64,000 nucleotides of DNA from Coralliovum pocilloporae (GCF_030845175.1 NZ_CP132542.1:1048501-1112500); one strand, 5' to 3'; numbered from the stretch's first letter, positions 8,975 to 19,189 are shown. Notes: a model not told the origin generated them from the letters alone. A program made the numbers and translations.

Positions 8975-10999
8975 CTATCTGTGCCGCCATTGCTGGGTTC
9001 TGGTCAGGATACCCTTTGAGATGATCTGATGCAGAATGCGGGCCGCTGCATTGGTATAGAAGATCATCATACCCATCGCCGCCGCAGGCGCGATATCTCC
9101 CGCATCATCCATGTTAAGCACGGCAATGGATGCCAGCGTGGTTTTTGGCGAATAGAGGAACACCACCGCTGAAACCGTCGTCATCGCATTCACAAAGAGA
9201 TAGATCGAGATATCAAGAATGGCAGGCAGACACACCGGCACGGTAACCCGGCTGAACAGCTTCAGAGTCGGCTGTTTCAATGAAGCTGAAACCGATTCAA
9301 ACTCCTTGTCCATCTGCTTCAGCGCCGTTACCGCAGTCAGATGGGATACCGTATAGAAGTGCGTCACGGTACAAACCACCAGAATAATCATGGTGCCATA
9401 GATCACACCGAGCGGGTTTGCCGGGTTGTTAAAGAAGAAGATATAGGCGAGACCGAGAACCATCCCAGGAATGGCCATGGGTAGCATGGCAATCATCTGG
9501 AAGGCTGTTCTGCCGGTCTTGAACCCGTTCGACTTCTCAACCAGATAGGCACCGAAGAAGATAACGGCAGTACCGATAACCGCAGTCAGGAACGCCATCT
9601 TGATGGAGTTGAAATAGGACCCCCATCCACCGCCATCCATGCGGTCAAAGTCATAATTGGTCAGACTGAGGCTCAGATCATACGGCCAGAACTTAATCAG
9701 CGCTGCGAACTGGCAGACCGCCAGAATACCGACGATGAAAATTGCAACGCCTGAGCAATAGGCAAAGAAGATGCGATCCATCTTCCGGTTCGGCTTCGGC
9801 TGGAACGGCACCGACCGCGCAGACAACAGGGCCACCTGACGGGACTGCACCAGTCGATCGATGGCAAAAGCAAGAATAGCCGGGATCACCAGAACAACCG
9901 AGACCACAGCCCCCATTTCAAAATTCTGCTGACCGATAACCTGCTTGTAGATGTCCACCGCCAGAACATTGAACTGCCCGCCAATAACCTTGGGCAGGCC
10001 GAAATCGGTGATCACCAGATTGAACACAACGAAAATCGCCGAGATCAGACCATAGCGGGCTCCGGGAATGGTAACAGTCCAGAAGGTGCGCCACGGCGAC
10101 GCCCGAAGGCTGGATGCAGCCTCATAAAGCCGGGCATCCGAAATAGCCAGAGCGGTGGAGATGATGATGAAAGCATGCGGGAAGGTGAAGAAGACAGAGC
10201 CAATCACAATGCCTATCGGCCCATAAATACTGGCCCCGAACAGCAGCTCCTTGATCATGCCCTGATTGCCAAACAGGTAGACAAGAGCGATCCCCGGCAG
10301 CAGGGACGGCACAAGAATGGGTGCCATGGCCACCAGACGGAAAAAGCCTTTATATCGCATGCAGCTGCGATTGAGCGCATAAGCAAACCAGAATGCCAGT
10401 GACACCGTGATCACAGTACTGATCACCGCAATAACAACTGAATTCTGGATTGAATTGAACAGCGCCGGTGTCGAGAAATAATTGACGAAGTTCCCGATAC
10501 CGGTGGATTTGGCCGGTCGCAGTTGCACACGCCGGAATGTGTTGCTGTCCAGCTCCAGCCACTCTGTCCCTGTCTGCAGGTTAGAGCCAACCAGAAAACG
10601 CCCGCCATCTACAACGTTGCGGATTTTGTATTTCACGGGGCTTCTGAAGCTGAAATCCGGGAAGAACTGCGTCAGTCCAAGACGACCGTCTGACCCCGCG
10701 ATCAGGTCCTGCTCAGACAAGAGCTTCATATCCGCGTTTAATTGCGCGGGTGTCAGAATCTCAGTGCCAAACACACCCTGTTCGTCACTGACCTGCAACT
10801 CATAGGCGGCCAGATCGAACTTGAAGGTGGAAAAGCTCTTGGACAGCATGGCCCAGAGCGGAAAGACCATCGTGATAACGAGATAAAGCGCAATGATAAC
10901 CATGCCGAGCCGCATGATGATATCATCCCGGCTGAGTTTACCTTTGATATCCGGCCCATCGGGCATCTTGCTGATTGGGGTGAGAACATCAGTCATCAT
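8975..10999 (-). CDS. Fused ABC permease, 2-aminoethylphosphonate/iron-type importer
   Basis: The 674-residue protein has two complete permease halves in one chain, as in the FbpB/AepV-type permeases of the Fe3+/AEP importer group. Each half has about six membrane segments and an EAA loop: YEAASSLRASPWRTFWTVTIPG in the first, and an equivalent FESVSASLKQPTLKLFSRVTVP in the second. The N-terminal part has an extra periplasmic stretch (about residues 65-165). ATG at 10999 overlaps the last four bases of the ATPase gene, so the two are translationally coupled. It is the last gene of the operon and is followed by a strong terminator. The substrate is assigned from the binding protein upstream. 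Confidence 0.85.
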   Translation of the reverse strand: MMTDVLTPISKMPDGPDIKGKLSRDDIIMRLGMVIIALYLVITMVFPLWAMLSKSFSTFKFDLAAYELQVSDEQGVFGTEILTPAQLNADMKLLSEQDLIAGSDGRLGLTQFFPDFSFRSPVKYKIRNVVDGGRFLVGSNLQTGTEWLELDSNTFRRVQLRPAKSTGIGNFVNYFSTPALFNSIQNSVVIAVISTVITVSLAFWFAYALNRSCMRYKGFFRLVAMAPILVPSLLPGIALVYLFGNQGMIKELLFGASIYGPIGIVIGSVFFTFPHAFIIISTALAISDARLYEAASSLRASPWRTFWTVTIPGARYGLISAIFVVFNLVITDFGLPKVIGGQFNVLAVDIYKQVIGQQNFEMGAVVSVVLVIPAILAFAIDRLVQSRQVALLSARSVPFQPKPNRKMDRIFFAYCSGVAIFIVGILAVCQFAALIKFWPYDLSLSLTNYDFDRMDGGGWGSYFNSIKMAFLTAVIGTAVIFFGAYLVEKSNGFKTGRTAFQMIAMLPMAIPGMVLGLAYIFFFNNPANPLGVIYGTMIILVVCTVTHFYTVSHLTAVTALKQMDKEFESVSASLKQPTLKLFSRVTVPVCLPAILDISIYLFVNAMTTVSAVVFLYSPKTTLASIAVLNMDDAGDIAPAAAMGMMIFYTNAAARILHQIISKGILTRTQQWRHR

Positions 11000-12126
11000 G
11001 ATTTCTCCGGCTGCGCAAACGCCATCAATCTGTTCTGCGGCAATTCAACTGATACCGTCTTGCCACTCTCAACATTCAGGCGTCGCACCGCATTGATAGA
11101 CAGGTCCGCAATAAGATGTCCTGTACCCAGAATGTCATGCGACAGTCGGCAGCGCCAGAATGAGCCAAGAAATTCCATCTCGACAATCATCATATCAAAG
11201 GTGTTTTCCGGCGTGGTAATCACATCCGGGGCACCTGGTGAACGCGCGCCTTCACCATGTGGAATGATATCTTCCGGCCGGATTGCAGCAACAATCTTGT
11301 CCCCAGCCGCATGGCTATGCGCCTCACACTTCAGAGTAGCGCTTCCGATTGTCAGGCTGTCGCCCTGACCGGCAAGTGCCGGGATCTGGTTCATCTCACC
11401 GATGAAATCCGCAACGAAAAGATTGGCCGGATGGCGATAAATCTCCGTCGGCGTACCAACCTGCTCGATAACACCGTGGTTCATAACCACAATGCGGTCT
11501 GCCATGGCCAGAGCTTCTTCCTGGTCATGGGTCACCATAACTGTGGTAACACCCAGTTTCCGCTGAAGCTCCTTGATCTCATGACGCAGATGGACACGAA
11601 CCTTGGCATCAAGAGCCGACAATGGCTCATCGAGCAGCAGCAGTCCGGGCTTGGATGCAATAGCGCGCGCCAGCGCAATACGCTGCTGCTGACCGCCTGA
11701 CAATTGTGCCGGATATTTCTTGCCCTGATCCGGCAGGCCCACAAGCTCCAGCAGCTCGGCGACCCGAACGGCAATTTCAGAACTGCTGCGCCCGGAATTC
11801 TCAAGACCAAACGCGATATTCTTCTCAATCGTCAGATTAGGGAAAAGGGCGTAGGACTGGAACACGATGCCGAAATCACGCTCGGACGGCGGCAGATTGG
11901 ACACATCCCGACCGCCTTGCATGACGGTGCCCTTGGTTTGCAGGTCAAGGCCTGCAATTGCCCTGAGAAGCGTTGTTTTTCCGCAGCCTGAGGGGCCAAG
12001 GAAACAGACGAATTCCCGCTCATTGATCTCGAGCGAGATGTCCTTGAGCGCAAGAAAGTCCCCGAAGGCTTTCCAGAGATTGTCAATGCTGAGATAAAGC
12101 GGAGCGTTGGCAGTATGCTCGGTCAC
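10996..12126 (-). CDS. ABC transporter ATPase, 2-aminoethylphosphonate type
   Basis: A cytoplasmic ATPase energising import through the adjacent permease. It shows Walker A GPSGCGKTTL, signature LSGGQQQRIALARA, Walker B LLLLDEPLSALD and the H-loop VTHDQEEA, then a C-terminal TOBE-like region as in the PotA/FbpC group. GTG at 12126 is chosen as start because the purine-rich AGGAGAAGGA lies just upstream of it. The frame is open to a TTG at 12147, but that codon precedes the ribosome-binding site. It overlaps the permease gene by four bases. Confidence 0.85.
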   Translation of the reverse strand: MTEHTANAPLYLSIDNLWKAFGDFLALKDISLEINEREFVCFLGPSGCGKTTLLRAIAGLDLQTKGTVMQGGRDVSNLPPSERDFGIVFQSYALFPNLTIEKNIAFGLENSGRSSSEIAVRVAELLELVGLPDQGKKYPAQLSGGQQQRIALARAIASKPGLLLLDEPLSALDAKVRVHLRHEIKELQRKLGVTTVMVTHDQEEALAMADRIVVMNHGVIEQVGTPTEIYRHPANLFVADFIGEMNQIPALAGQGDSLTIGSATLKCEAHSHAAGDKIVAAIRPEDIIPHGEGARSPGAPDVITTPENTFDMMIVEMEFLGSFWRCRLSHDILGTGHLIADLSINAVRRLNVESGKTVSVELPQNRLMAFAQPEKS

Positions 12127-12233
12127 GGGCGGGGTCCTTCTCCTCAAAAGGGCAAAGATGTCCTGTGTCTGGCGAAAGATAAGGCCAGAACGGAATCAGG
12201 GGGCTGTAAACAGCCCCCTGTACAGAATGTCAC

Positions 12234-13250
12234 TTAGTTTTTCGGCTCGGATTTGCCGTCATAACGCTTGGCCCATTCTTTCAGAATGGCCGCACGATTA
12301 TTTGCGGCATATTCGAAGTCGTTCTTGATCATCGCATCAAGAAGACCTTCCGGGAAATGCTCAACCGGCTTGGCAACGCCAGGCATGGCAACAACGGCGT
12401 AGCCTTTGTTGTACATTTCCATGGCACCTTTGGTGATGGAGAAGTCAACCAGCTTCTGGGCTGCTTCCGGAGCATCGGTACCGGCGACGATAGCCGTTGC
12501 TTCCATATCCCAGCCTACACCTTCACTTGGAACGATGATGTCGAGCGGCGCACCGGCTGCCTTGGACTTGGCTCCACGGAACGCGAAGGAAATTCCGATA
12601 GGAATCTCACCGGCTGCGGCCAGTTTACAAGGCTTGGAACCGGAATGGGTGTAGCGGGCAATATTCTGATGGAGACCATCCATATAGTTCCAGCCACCTT
12701 CTTCACCGAACATCTGCAGCCAGCTGGACACATCCAGGAAGCCGGTTCCGGAAGAATTCGGGTTCGGCATGATCACATGACCCTTGTACTGCGGGTCAGT
12801 CAGGTCTTTCCATGATTTCGGCGGGGTCAGGCCAAGCTTTCCTGCTTCAACTGTATTGTAACAGACAGAAGCAACCCAGGCATCCATGCCAACCCAGGTC
12901 GGCGTGTCACCGGAATCAACGAATTTTGGATCAAGTTTCTCAACACCAGCCGGCTTGTATGCTTCCAGCATGCCTTCTGACTTCAGAAGCAGCAGAGACG
13001 TCGCAGCAAGACCCCAGACAACATCGGCCTGCGGGTTGTCACGTTCGGCCAGAAGCTTGGCGGTGATGATACCTGTAGAGTCACGAACCCAATTGATCTT
13101 GATATCGGGATGCTTTTCGTTGAAAGCAGCCGCATAACGGCTCAGATCTTCCGCCTCAACGGCTGTATAAACCGTCAACTCGGTTTCCGCGAAAGCTGTT
13201 CCGGTAGCAAACACACCAGCCAGCAGCGACGCCATCCATGTCTTTTTCAT
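12234..13250 (-). CDS. Periplasmic binding protein, 2-aminoethylphosphonate type (AepX/PhnS2-like)
   Basis: The 338-residue protein has a clear signal peptide cleaved after TAFA (residue 21). The mature part contains stretches I recognise from the putative 2-aminoethylphosphonate-binding family (TIGR03261 type): NWVRDSTGIITAKLLAE, ADVVWGLAATSLLLL and MPNPNSSGTGFLDVS. It belongs to the extracellular solute-binding fold of FbpA-like proteins but lacks the tyrosine pair of iron binders. It would capture an aminophosphonate in the periplasm and deliver it to the fused permease. The assignment is by family; binding to a related small zwitterion is possible. It is preceded by the flavoprotein gene 113 bases upstream. 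Confidence 0.8.
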   Translation of the reverse strand: MKKTWMASLLAGVFATGTAFAETELTVYTAVEAEDLSRYAAAFNEKHPDIKINWVRDSTGIITAKLLAERDNPQADVVWGLAATSLLLLKSEGMLEAYKPAGVEKLDPKFVDSGDTPTWVGMDAWVASVCYNTVEAGKLGLTPPKSWKDLTDPQYKGHVIMPNPNSSGTGFLDVSSWLQMFGEEGGWNYMDGLHQNIARYTHSGSKPCKLAAAGEIPIGISFAFRGAKSKAAGAPLDIIVPSEGVGWDMEATAIVAGTDAPEAAQKLVDFSITKGAMEMYNKGYAVVAMPGVAKPVEHFPEGLLDAMIKNDFEYAANNRAAILKEWAKRYDGKSEPKN

Positions 13251-13363
13251 GTTTCCTCCAAGGGGTTTTGAGACTTCTTTCTTATGATCCTTATGTTGCA
13301 GTTATATGACAGAAACTATCATTCGTACAGATATATTCATTCAAACTTATAATAGAAAATTTT

Positions 13364-15823
13364 CTACCCTGCTTTCGGTCGTGTGCCAGCAGGGTCATAC
13401 GGCGTTCGCAGAACAGCCTGTGCCGAGATTTTTTTCCCTGCAATATCAATGAGAAAGGATGAACGGGACAGGAAGTCTCCGGTCACCGGCTGCGCCGCAT
13501 GAATGTGGCACAGAGCCACCGACGCACCCAATGTATGACCATAACTTGCAGATCGAACCTCACCCATTTCCTGACCATTGCACAAAACGGCTTCACCACC
13601 CCAGAGCTGCGCCTCGCCACAGTCCAGAATCATCTGAACAACTCGGGTATTGAGATGAGCAGGATCCTCCTTCGCAGCCAGAAGGGCATCATGGCCGATG
13701 AATCCACCCGGTTTGTTCCAGTCCACAGCGAAACCAAGGCCAGCCTGAAGCGGCGTAATGTCAGGCGTCAGCTCACGACTCCAGGCGCGATATCCTTTTT
13801 CGATACGCAGACCCTCCAGAGCATAATATCCCGCATCACGGATGCCGAATGCAGCACCTGCAGACATAAGATCCTCGTAGACGCCAATGGTAAATTCCAC
13901 GGGCACCAGAAGCTCCCAGCCGAGCTCACCCACATAGGTCATCCGATTGGCCAGAACCGTGGCATATCCAAGGTCGATGCTTTTATGTGTCCCAAACGGA
14001 AAAGCATCGTTTGACAGCTTCTGCCTCGTCAGGCTTTGCAAGACATCACGCGCTTTTGGCCCCATGACAGACAGCACGGACCAGGATGTGGTTACATCGG
14101 TCAGAAAGGCATGTGCATCTTCGGCGAGATTCTTTCTGATCCAGTCGGCATCACGCACAGCCTGCGCCGAACCTGTGACAAGAAGAAACTCCTCGTGCTT
14201 CAGACGCAGCACCGTCAAATCACTCTCATAACCGCCCCGCTCATTCAGGAGGCCGGTATAGACTGTCTGTCCGATCGCAACATCAACATTGGCAGAACAG
14301 ATCCGGTTCAGCTCTCTGGCTGCATCGCGACCTTGCACCAGCAGCTTCGCAAATGAGCTCTGGTCAAACACAGCAACCCTTTCACGAACGGCTCTATGCT
14401 CCTCAGCCACAGCATCATGCCAGTTCTGTCGGTCGAAACTGTAGTCAATCGCCTTTTCCTGATCATTGCGTGCAAAATAGTTTGCCCGTTCCCATCCCAT
14501 CTTTGATCCAAAGACAGCACCCTTTGCGGCCAACCTGTCATACAGTGCGGAACGGCGGAACGGTCTGGCGCTGTCGAGTTCGCGATTGGGCCACGGCATG
14601 GCGTAGTGAAGTCCGAGCGTCTCCTTCACCCTGTCATGAAGCCAGTTGGGATTGTTATTGAAATCAGCAAAACGCCGGATATCCACTGCAAAGAGATCCA
14701 TTGTTGGAGCACCTTCGACAATCCACTCGGCAAGTGCGCGTCCGGCACCGCCCGCACTGGCAATTCCCATCGAGTTAAAGCCTGCGCCAACAAAGAAGTT
14801 TTTCAACTCAGGAGCTTCACCAAGCAGATAATTGTTGTCTGGCGTGAAGCTTTCGGGGCCGTTGTAGAATTTCCGCACACCGCTCTCTGCCATCTGAGGC
14901 ACCCTGACCAGCGCATTCTCCATCAGAATCTCGAACTGATCCCAGTCATCTTCAAGCAGTTGAAAAAAGAACTTGTCCGGAATTCCATTCATGCCCCAGG
15001 GCTTGGCCTCCGGCTCAAACCCGCCCATGACAAGACCTCCGGTCTCTTCCTTGAAATAGATGTAGCCATCCGGGTCCCGCAGAACCGGAAGGTCAGGCGC
15101 AACACCTTCAATCTGCTCGGTAACAAGATACATGTGCTCAGCAGAATGAAGCGGCACATTAACCCCGCACATCAGCCCGATTTTGCGAGCCCATTGCCCG
15201 GCACAATTAATGACAACCCGCGCAGAAACACTACCCCAATCCGTCTCTACCCCAGTAACAGCGCCCTTTTCCGTCAGAATACCAGTAACTTCTATGCCTT
15301 CCAGCACTGTGACACCGCGCATACGTGCGCCCTTGGCAAGAGACTGAGTCAGATCCGTAGGGTTGGCCTTGCCGTCGCCAGGCATCCACAGACCGCCCTT
15401 GAGATCTGAAACCTGCATCACCGGCCACTTCGCCTGAGCCTCTTCAGGAGTGATAACATCCACCTCGACACCCTGCGCTCTGGCAGAGGCCGCTGTGCGT
15501 AACAACATGGTCATCCGGTCATCGGTCCGCGCAACGGTCACCGAACCGCATTGCGACCACCCGGTCGCAAGACCGGTCTCCGCTTCAATGTCTGAATAAA
15601 GCTGCGTCGAATAGCGAATGAGGTTGGTCATGGCCGGGGTAGACCGCAGCTGCCCCACAAGCCCGGCCGCATGCCAGGTCGTTCCACAGCTCAGCTGACC
15701 CTGCTCCAACAGAAGCACATCAGACTTGCCAAGTTTTGCAAGGTGATACGCAACGGAGCAGCCAACAATACCTCCACCAATAATGACGTATTCAGCGGAG
15801 GATGGGAGGTTTTTCATAGACAT
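13364..15823 (-). CDS. FAD-dependent oxidoreductase with GcvT domain (dimethylglycine/sarcosine dehydrogenase-like)
   Basis: The 819-residue enzyme has an N-terminal DAO-type FAD domain (IIGGGIVGCS, residues about 12-21), a conserved histidine in TTWHAAG where dimethylglycine dehydrogenases attach FAD covalently, and a C-terminal aminomethyltransferase (GcvT)-like half from about residue 430. Relatives oxidise N-methyl amines and pass the one-carbon unit to tetrahydrofolate. Lying between a DeoR regulator and an aminophosphonate-type importer, it could oxidise or demethylate the imported compound (for example N-methyl-aminoethylphosphonate) or simply act on N-methylglycines. No phnW, phnX or phnA is present nearby. 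Confidence 0.8.
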   Translation of the reverse strand: MSMKNLPSSAEYVIIGGGIVGCSVAYHLAKLGKSDVLLLEQGQLSCGTTWHAAGLVGQLRSTPAMTNLIRYSTQLYSDIEAETGLATGWSQCGSVTVARTDDRMTMLLRTAASARAQGVEVDVITPEEAQAKWPVMQVSDLKGGLWMPGDGKANPTDLTQSLAKGARMRGVTVLEGIEVTGILTEKGAVTGVETDWGSVSARVVINCAGQWARKIGLMCGVNVPLHSAEHMYLVTEQIEGVAPDLPVLRDPDGYIYFKEETGGLVMGGFEPEAKPWGMNGIPDKFFFQLLEDDWDQFEILMENALVRVPQMAESGVRKFYNGPESFTPDNNYLLGEAPELKNFFVGAGFNSMGIASAGGAGRALAEWIVEGAPTMDLFAVDIRRFADFNNNPNWLHDRVKETLGLHYAMPWPNRELDSARPFRRSALYDRLAAKGAVFGSKMGWERANYFARNDQEKAIDYSFDRQNWHDAVAEEHRAVRERVAVFDQSSFAKLLVQGRDAARELNRICSANVDVAIGQTVYTGLLNERGGYESDLTVLRLKHEEFLLVTGSAQAVRDADWIRKNLAEDAHAFLTDVTTSWSVLSVMGPKARDVLQSLTRQKLSNDAFPFGTHKSIDLGYATVLANRMTYVGELGWELLVPVEFTIGVYEDLMSAGAAFGIRDAGYYALEGLRIEKGYRAWSRELTPDITPLQAGLGFAVDWNKPGGFIGHDALLAAKEDPAHLNTRVVQMILDCGEAQLWGGEAVLCNGQEMGEVRSASYGHTLGASVALCHIHAAQPVTGDFLSRSSFLIDIAGKKISAQAVLRTPYDPAGTRPKAG

Positions 15824-15908
15824 TGGCGCAACATCAGCCCTGTTCTGAGAATGATCAGGCTAGTTTTGTTGATTTTGCAAAATTTTGCAAATATTTTCTT
15901 TTGCCAAA

Positions 15909-16664
15909 TTATCGCGCCGTAATGAGCTCTATCCCGTGCTCTTCCAGAACGCCGGACAAAGCAAAATCAGGCTCGCAATCACTAAGGATTGTGACATTGT
16001 CAGCCAGTGAAACCTGAATCCGGCTGACGCCGCCAAACTTGCTGCTGTCTGCAAGAACAAACGCATGCTCTGCCTGCCGCATCATCTGTTCACGGAGCGC
16101 CGATGTTTCACGGGAGAAATCAGTCGCCAGACAGCTCTCGGACAGGCCGCCAATACCGATGAGGGCAAACTCCGCCCTGTAGCGACTGAGGTGCTCAATG
16201 GCCTCTATCCCGTAAATCGCATGATCTTCAGGGTCCAGCCGTCCACCCAGAACAACCACTTCACGAGCAGCCCGGCCAATCGCCCAGGCAACCCTGAGGT
16301 CATTGGTGTAGATCATCAGATCTTTCCGCTCCGCCGCCAGACGCTTCGCCGAAGCAAGCGTTGTCGAACCACTGTCGATGATAACAGAGGCACCATCAGG
16401 AATACGGTCCATCACCAGGCCGGCAATTGCCGCCTTGCCTTCAGGGTTGGTTTCCGTCCGGTCCGCAATAGGCGGCTCCATCGCAAGAACCGGCACGGCA
16501 CCGCCGCGAACCTGCTGCAGCCGCCCCTGTTCCGACAGGAAAACAATATCCTTTCGAACGGTTTCTCTGGAGACACCCAGCCGCTCGGTAAGATCACGAA
16601 TGGAGACGGAAGGCTGACGGGAGACTTCCTCAAGAATAATCGAACGACGTTCCGTTGCCAGCAC
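15909..16664 (-). CDS. DeoR/GlpR-family transcriptional repressor
   Basis: The 251-residue protein has an N-terminal winged helix (RRSIILEEVSRQPSVSIRDL, then LGVSRETVRKDIVFL), the DeoR signature. The C-terminal DeoRC effector domain contains the conserved IDSGSTT phosphosugar-binding motif and a LGGRLD segment. Such proteins usually repress neighbouring catabolic genes until a phosphorylated intermediate binds. GTG at 16664 is the start. It is the first gene of the minus-strand operon, 85 bases before the flavoprotein gene, so it likely controls the oxidoreductase and importer. Confidence 0.85.
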   Translation of the reverse strand: MLATERRSIILEEVSRQPSVSIRDLTERLGVSRETVRKDIVFLSEQGRLQQVRGGAVPVLAMEPPIADRTETNPEGKAAIAGLVMDRIPDGASVIIDSGSTTLASAKRLAAERKDLMIYTNDLRVAWAIGRAAREVVVLGGRLDPEDHAIYGIEAIEHLSRYRAEFALIGIGGLSESCLATDFSRETSALREQMMRQAEHAFVLADSSKFGGVSRIQVSLADNVTILSDCEPDFALSGVLEEHGIELITAR

Positions 16665-16878
16665 TTGGCTACCCCTGTCCCTGACAGATTGATCTCAGGC
16701 TTTGCAATCCGGTATCGAAGCCCGGACAGACCTGAATTTATCCGGATCCCAGGCCCTGACTCAAGCCTGCCATGCCTACGCTTAGACAGGCGAACCTCAC
16801 TTCACAAGCCTATGATTGGTCAGATCGCCCTCAAAAGGTGATAGTCTGCCAGTCATTTTTCGGAGAACGTGGGTGAAT

Positions 16879-17763
16879 ATGATGATGCTTCGTATCCTGT
16901 GGACTTCTGTTCTGGTTCTGTGTGTATCCGCTGGCGTCTCACGGGTGGCGGCAGCACCAGAAGCAGAGGCCTGGACCTATTGGGCAACCCATGACCAGTC
17001 ATCCCAGGCACAGATCGATCACAAGGTATGGAATACCATCCTGCAACAGGTGGTTTTCCGCGACAAGAACGGCATCAACCGCGTCGATTATGCGCGCCTG
17101 AAAACGCGCTGGCATCGGGAACTTACAAGCTATCTCGAAGACATGCAGAGCGTAACGGTCACCAGACTGAACAGGGACCAGCAATTCGCCTATTGGGTCA
17201 ACCTCTATAACGCGCTGACGGTCAAGGTCATCGCCGATCACCACCCAGTCCGATCCATCAAGGATATCGATATCTCGCCCGGTTTCTTTTCCGATGGCCC
17301 ATGGGGCGCGGAACTGCTCAAGATTGAAGGACACAGCCTGAGCCTTGACGATATCGAACACCGGATTCTCCGACCTCTCTGGCGTGACCCGCGCATTCAT
17401 TATGCCGTCAATTGCGCGTCGGTCGGCTGCCCGAACCTGGCCACCTCAGCCTATGTGGCAGGGAAGCTTGAAAACCAGCTCGACAGGGCTGCGCAGGCCT
17501 TCATCAATCACCCCCGCGCTGTCACAGAAGCAAACGGCCGCCTGATCGCCTCAAAAATCTATTCCTGGTTTGAAGAAGATTTCGGCAAGGACAGTGCTGA
17601 TGTTATCGCCCATCTCAAGCGCTATGCCGAACCTGATCTTGCCCAGACACTCAGTCGGGCTGATACCATCTCATCCTATCGCTATGACTGGAGCCTGAAC
17701 GATCGCAAACCGGCCGGATCAACATCAGGGCGTGGATTTTATGACGGTCGCCGCGGCAGCTAA
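16879..17763 (+). CDS. DUF547 exported protein
   Basis: The family hallmark is visible in QQFAYWVNLYNALTVKVI and in HYAVNCASVGCPNL (DUF547), a family of unknown function with conserved aromatic and cysteine residues. ATG at 16879 is preferred: GGAGAACG lies just upstream and the protein then begins with a signal peptide cleaved near VAAA. The frame is open further upstream to 16816. The mature protein is periplasmic. Its stop overlaps the start of the next gene, placing it in an operon with two glycosyltransferases. Confidence 0.75.
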   Translation: MMMLRILWTSVLVLCVSAGVSRVAAAPEAEAWTYWATHDQSSQAQIDHKVWNTILQQVVFRDKNGINRVDYARLKTRWHRELTSYLEDMQSVTVTRLNRDQQFAYWVNLYNALTVKVIADHHPVRSIKDIDISPGFFSDGPWGAELLKIEGHSLSLDDIEHRILRPLWRDPRIHYAVNCASVGCPNLATSAYVAGKLENQLDRAAQAFINHPRAVTEANGRLIASKIYSWFEEDFGKDSADVIAHLKRYAEPDLAQTLSRADTISSYRYDWSLNDRKPAGSTSGRGFYDGRRGS

Positions 17764-19189
17764 AATACGATCGGACCTGCCAGACCGTTCAACAGGCAGA
17801 TCAGCAATCCTCATTGGCTGCCTGATTGGCTATCTGGCTGCTCCGGCCTATGCGATCCTTCTCTATCACACCCACAGCCTCGAGCTATTGTTTGAGCAGC
17901 TCGGCTTTAATGCACTGTTTCTTCTGCCCGCAATCGGCATTGCAGCCGGATTGGCTTATCTCGTCATGTGCATGGCACTTCTCGGAGAAGAGATCAAAAC
18001 GAGGGTGTTCTGGACAGCCATCCTTGCCGGATGCCTCTGCAGAGCGATCCTGTTCTTCACAGATCCGGTCGCAGAGGCCGACTTCTTCCGTTATCTCTGG
18101 GATGGAGCTTCTGTGGCAAACGGCCTGTCTCCCTATGGATTCTCACCGGACGATGTCCTGTCCGGCACCGCAGGACCAGACCATCATGCGCTGATCACAT
18201 CTGAAGACGCCCGAAATTGGCTGACACAGGTGACCTACCCTGACCTGCCGACAATTTACCCGATCATCACACAGCTCTTCTTTGGTCTTTCCCAGGCCAT
18301 GACACCGTGGTCTCTGGCCGGGTGGAAACTGGTTCTGCTGGCTGTTGACGGTGCTACGCTCTGGTTGCTTTTCAGAACACTGCAGCAGCAGGATCTGCCG
18401 ACATCGCTGGTTCTGATCTACTGGCTCAACCCGATCCTGCTGCGCTACGGCCACGCCAGTCTCCATATGGATGGCCTTGTCATGCTTGGACTGGCGGCAA
18501 TGCTCTATTGCTTTTCAAGATACCGCCTTTGGCAGGCCACGGCATCCCTGAGCCTTGCCATCGGGGTAAAACTCTGGCCGATTTTGCTGGTACCGCTGCT
18601 TCTGCAATATCAGAAATTTAGTATCCGGCAGCGCCTCCTCGCCTGCAGCCTTGCGGGCTCCATAAGTGTAGCCTTTGTTGCAATAATGGTTTTGGGAGGC
18701 TCAAGCCTGCAGGTCTTTGCATCAGAATGGCAGCGGAATGATGCAGTCTTCGGAACTCTGGTTCTGTTTCTGGATCATTTTATATCAGACAGTTCCACAG
18801 CGGCACTGGACAGCAATCGCCTTGCCCGGCTGTTCTCCGGCCTGATGATCATGGTTCTGCTCTGTTTCCAGCTCAGGAAGCCATGGCATACAGAGTCTCA
18901 GATCGCATCAATTGCCACCATTGTCACTGCAGCTCTGTTTCTGCTCGCGCCCACTGGTTACCCCTGGTATTTCCTGTGGCTTCTGCCATTCCTGACCATT
19001 CGCCCGCAGATCGCTCTCCTGGCCCTGAGCGTCACACTGCCCCTTTACGAGCTCCGCTTCTGGTACGAGAATCTGCCTGATGCCAACTGGTGGAAGCAAC
19101 TCGTGGTCTGGATTGAATTCGGCCCCATACTCATATGGCTTCTGGTCACCTCGATCAAACGGCCAGAACCAGACGAGGCAGCGAGATGA
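17741..19189 (+). CDS. Integral-membrane GT-C-type glycosyltransferase (mannosyltransferase-like)
   Basis: The protein of about 480 residues has around ten membrane segments and a first periplasmic loop with acidic and aromatic residues (EADFFRYLWDGASVANGLSPYGF). This resembles polyprenyl-phosphate-sugar-dependent GT-C transferases (GT87/DUF2029 type). It likely transfers a sugar from a lipid carrier on the periplasmic face. The start is ATG at 17741, or ATG at 17732; both overlap the DUF547 gene. It shares a four-base ATGA junction with the following GT2 gene, which could make its lipid-linked donor. Confidence 0.7.
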   Translation: MTVAAAAKIRSDLPDRSTGRSAILIGCLIGYLAAPAYAILLYHTHSLELLFEQLGFNALFLLPAIGIAAGLAYLVMCMALLGEEIKTRVFWTAILAGCLCRAILFFTDPVAEADFFRYLWDGASVANGLSPYGFSPDDVLSGTAGPDHHALITSEDARNWLTQVTYPDLPTIYPIITQLFFGLSQAMTPWSLAGWKLVLLAVDGATLWLLFRTLQQQDLPTSLVLIYWLNPILLRYGHASLHMDGLVMLGLAAMLYCFSRYRLWQATASLSLAIGVKLWPILLVPLLLQYQKFSIRQRLLACSLAGSISVAFVAIMVLGGSSLQVFASEWQRNDAVFGTLVLFLDHFISDSSTAALDSNRLARLFSGLMIMVLLCFQLRKPWHTESQIASIATIVTAALFLLAPTGYPWYFLWLLPFLTIRPQIALLALSVTLPLYELRFWYENLPDANWWKQLVVWIEFGPILIWLLVTSIKRPEPDEAAR

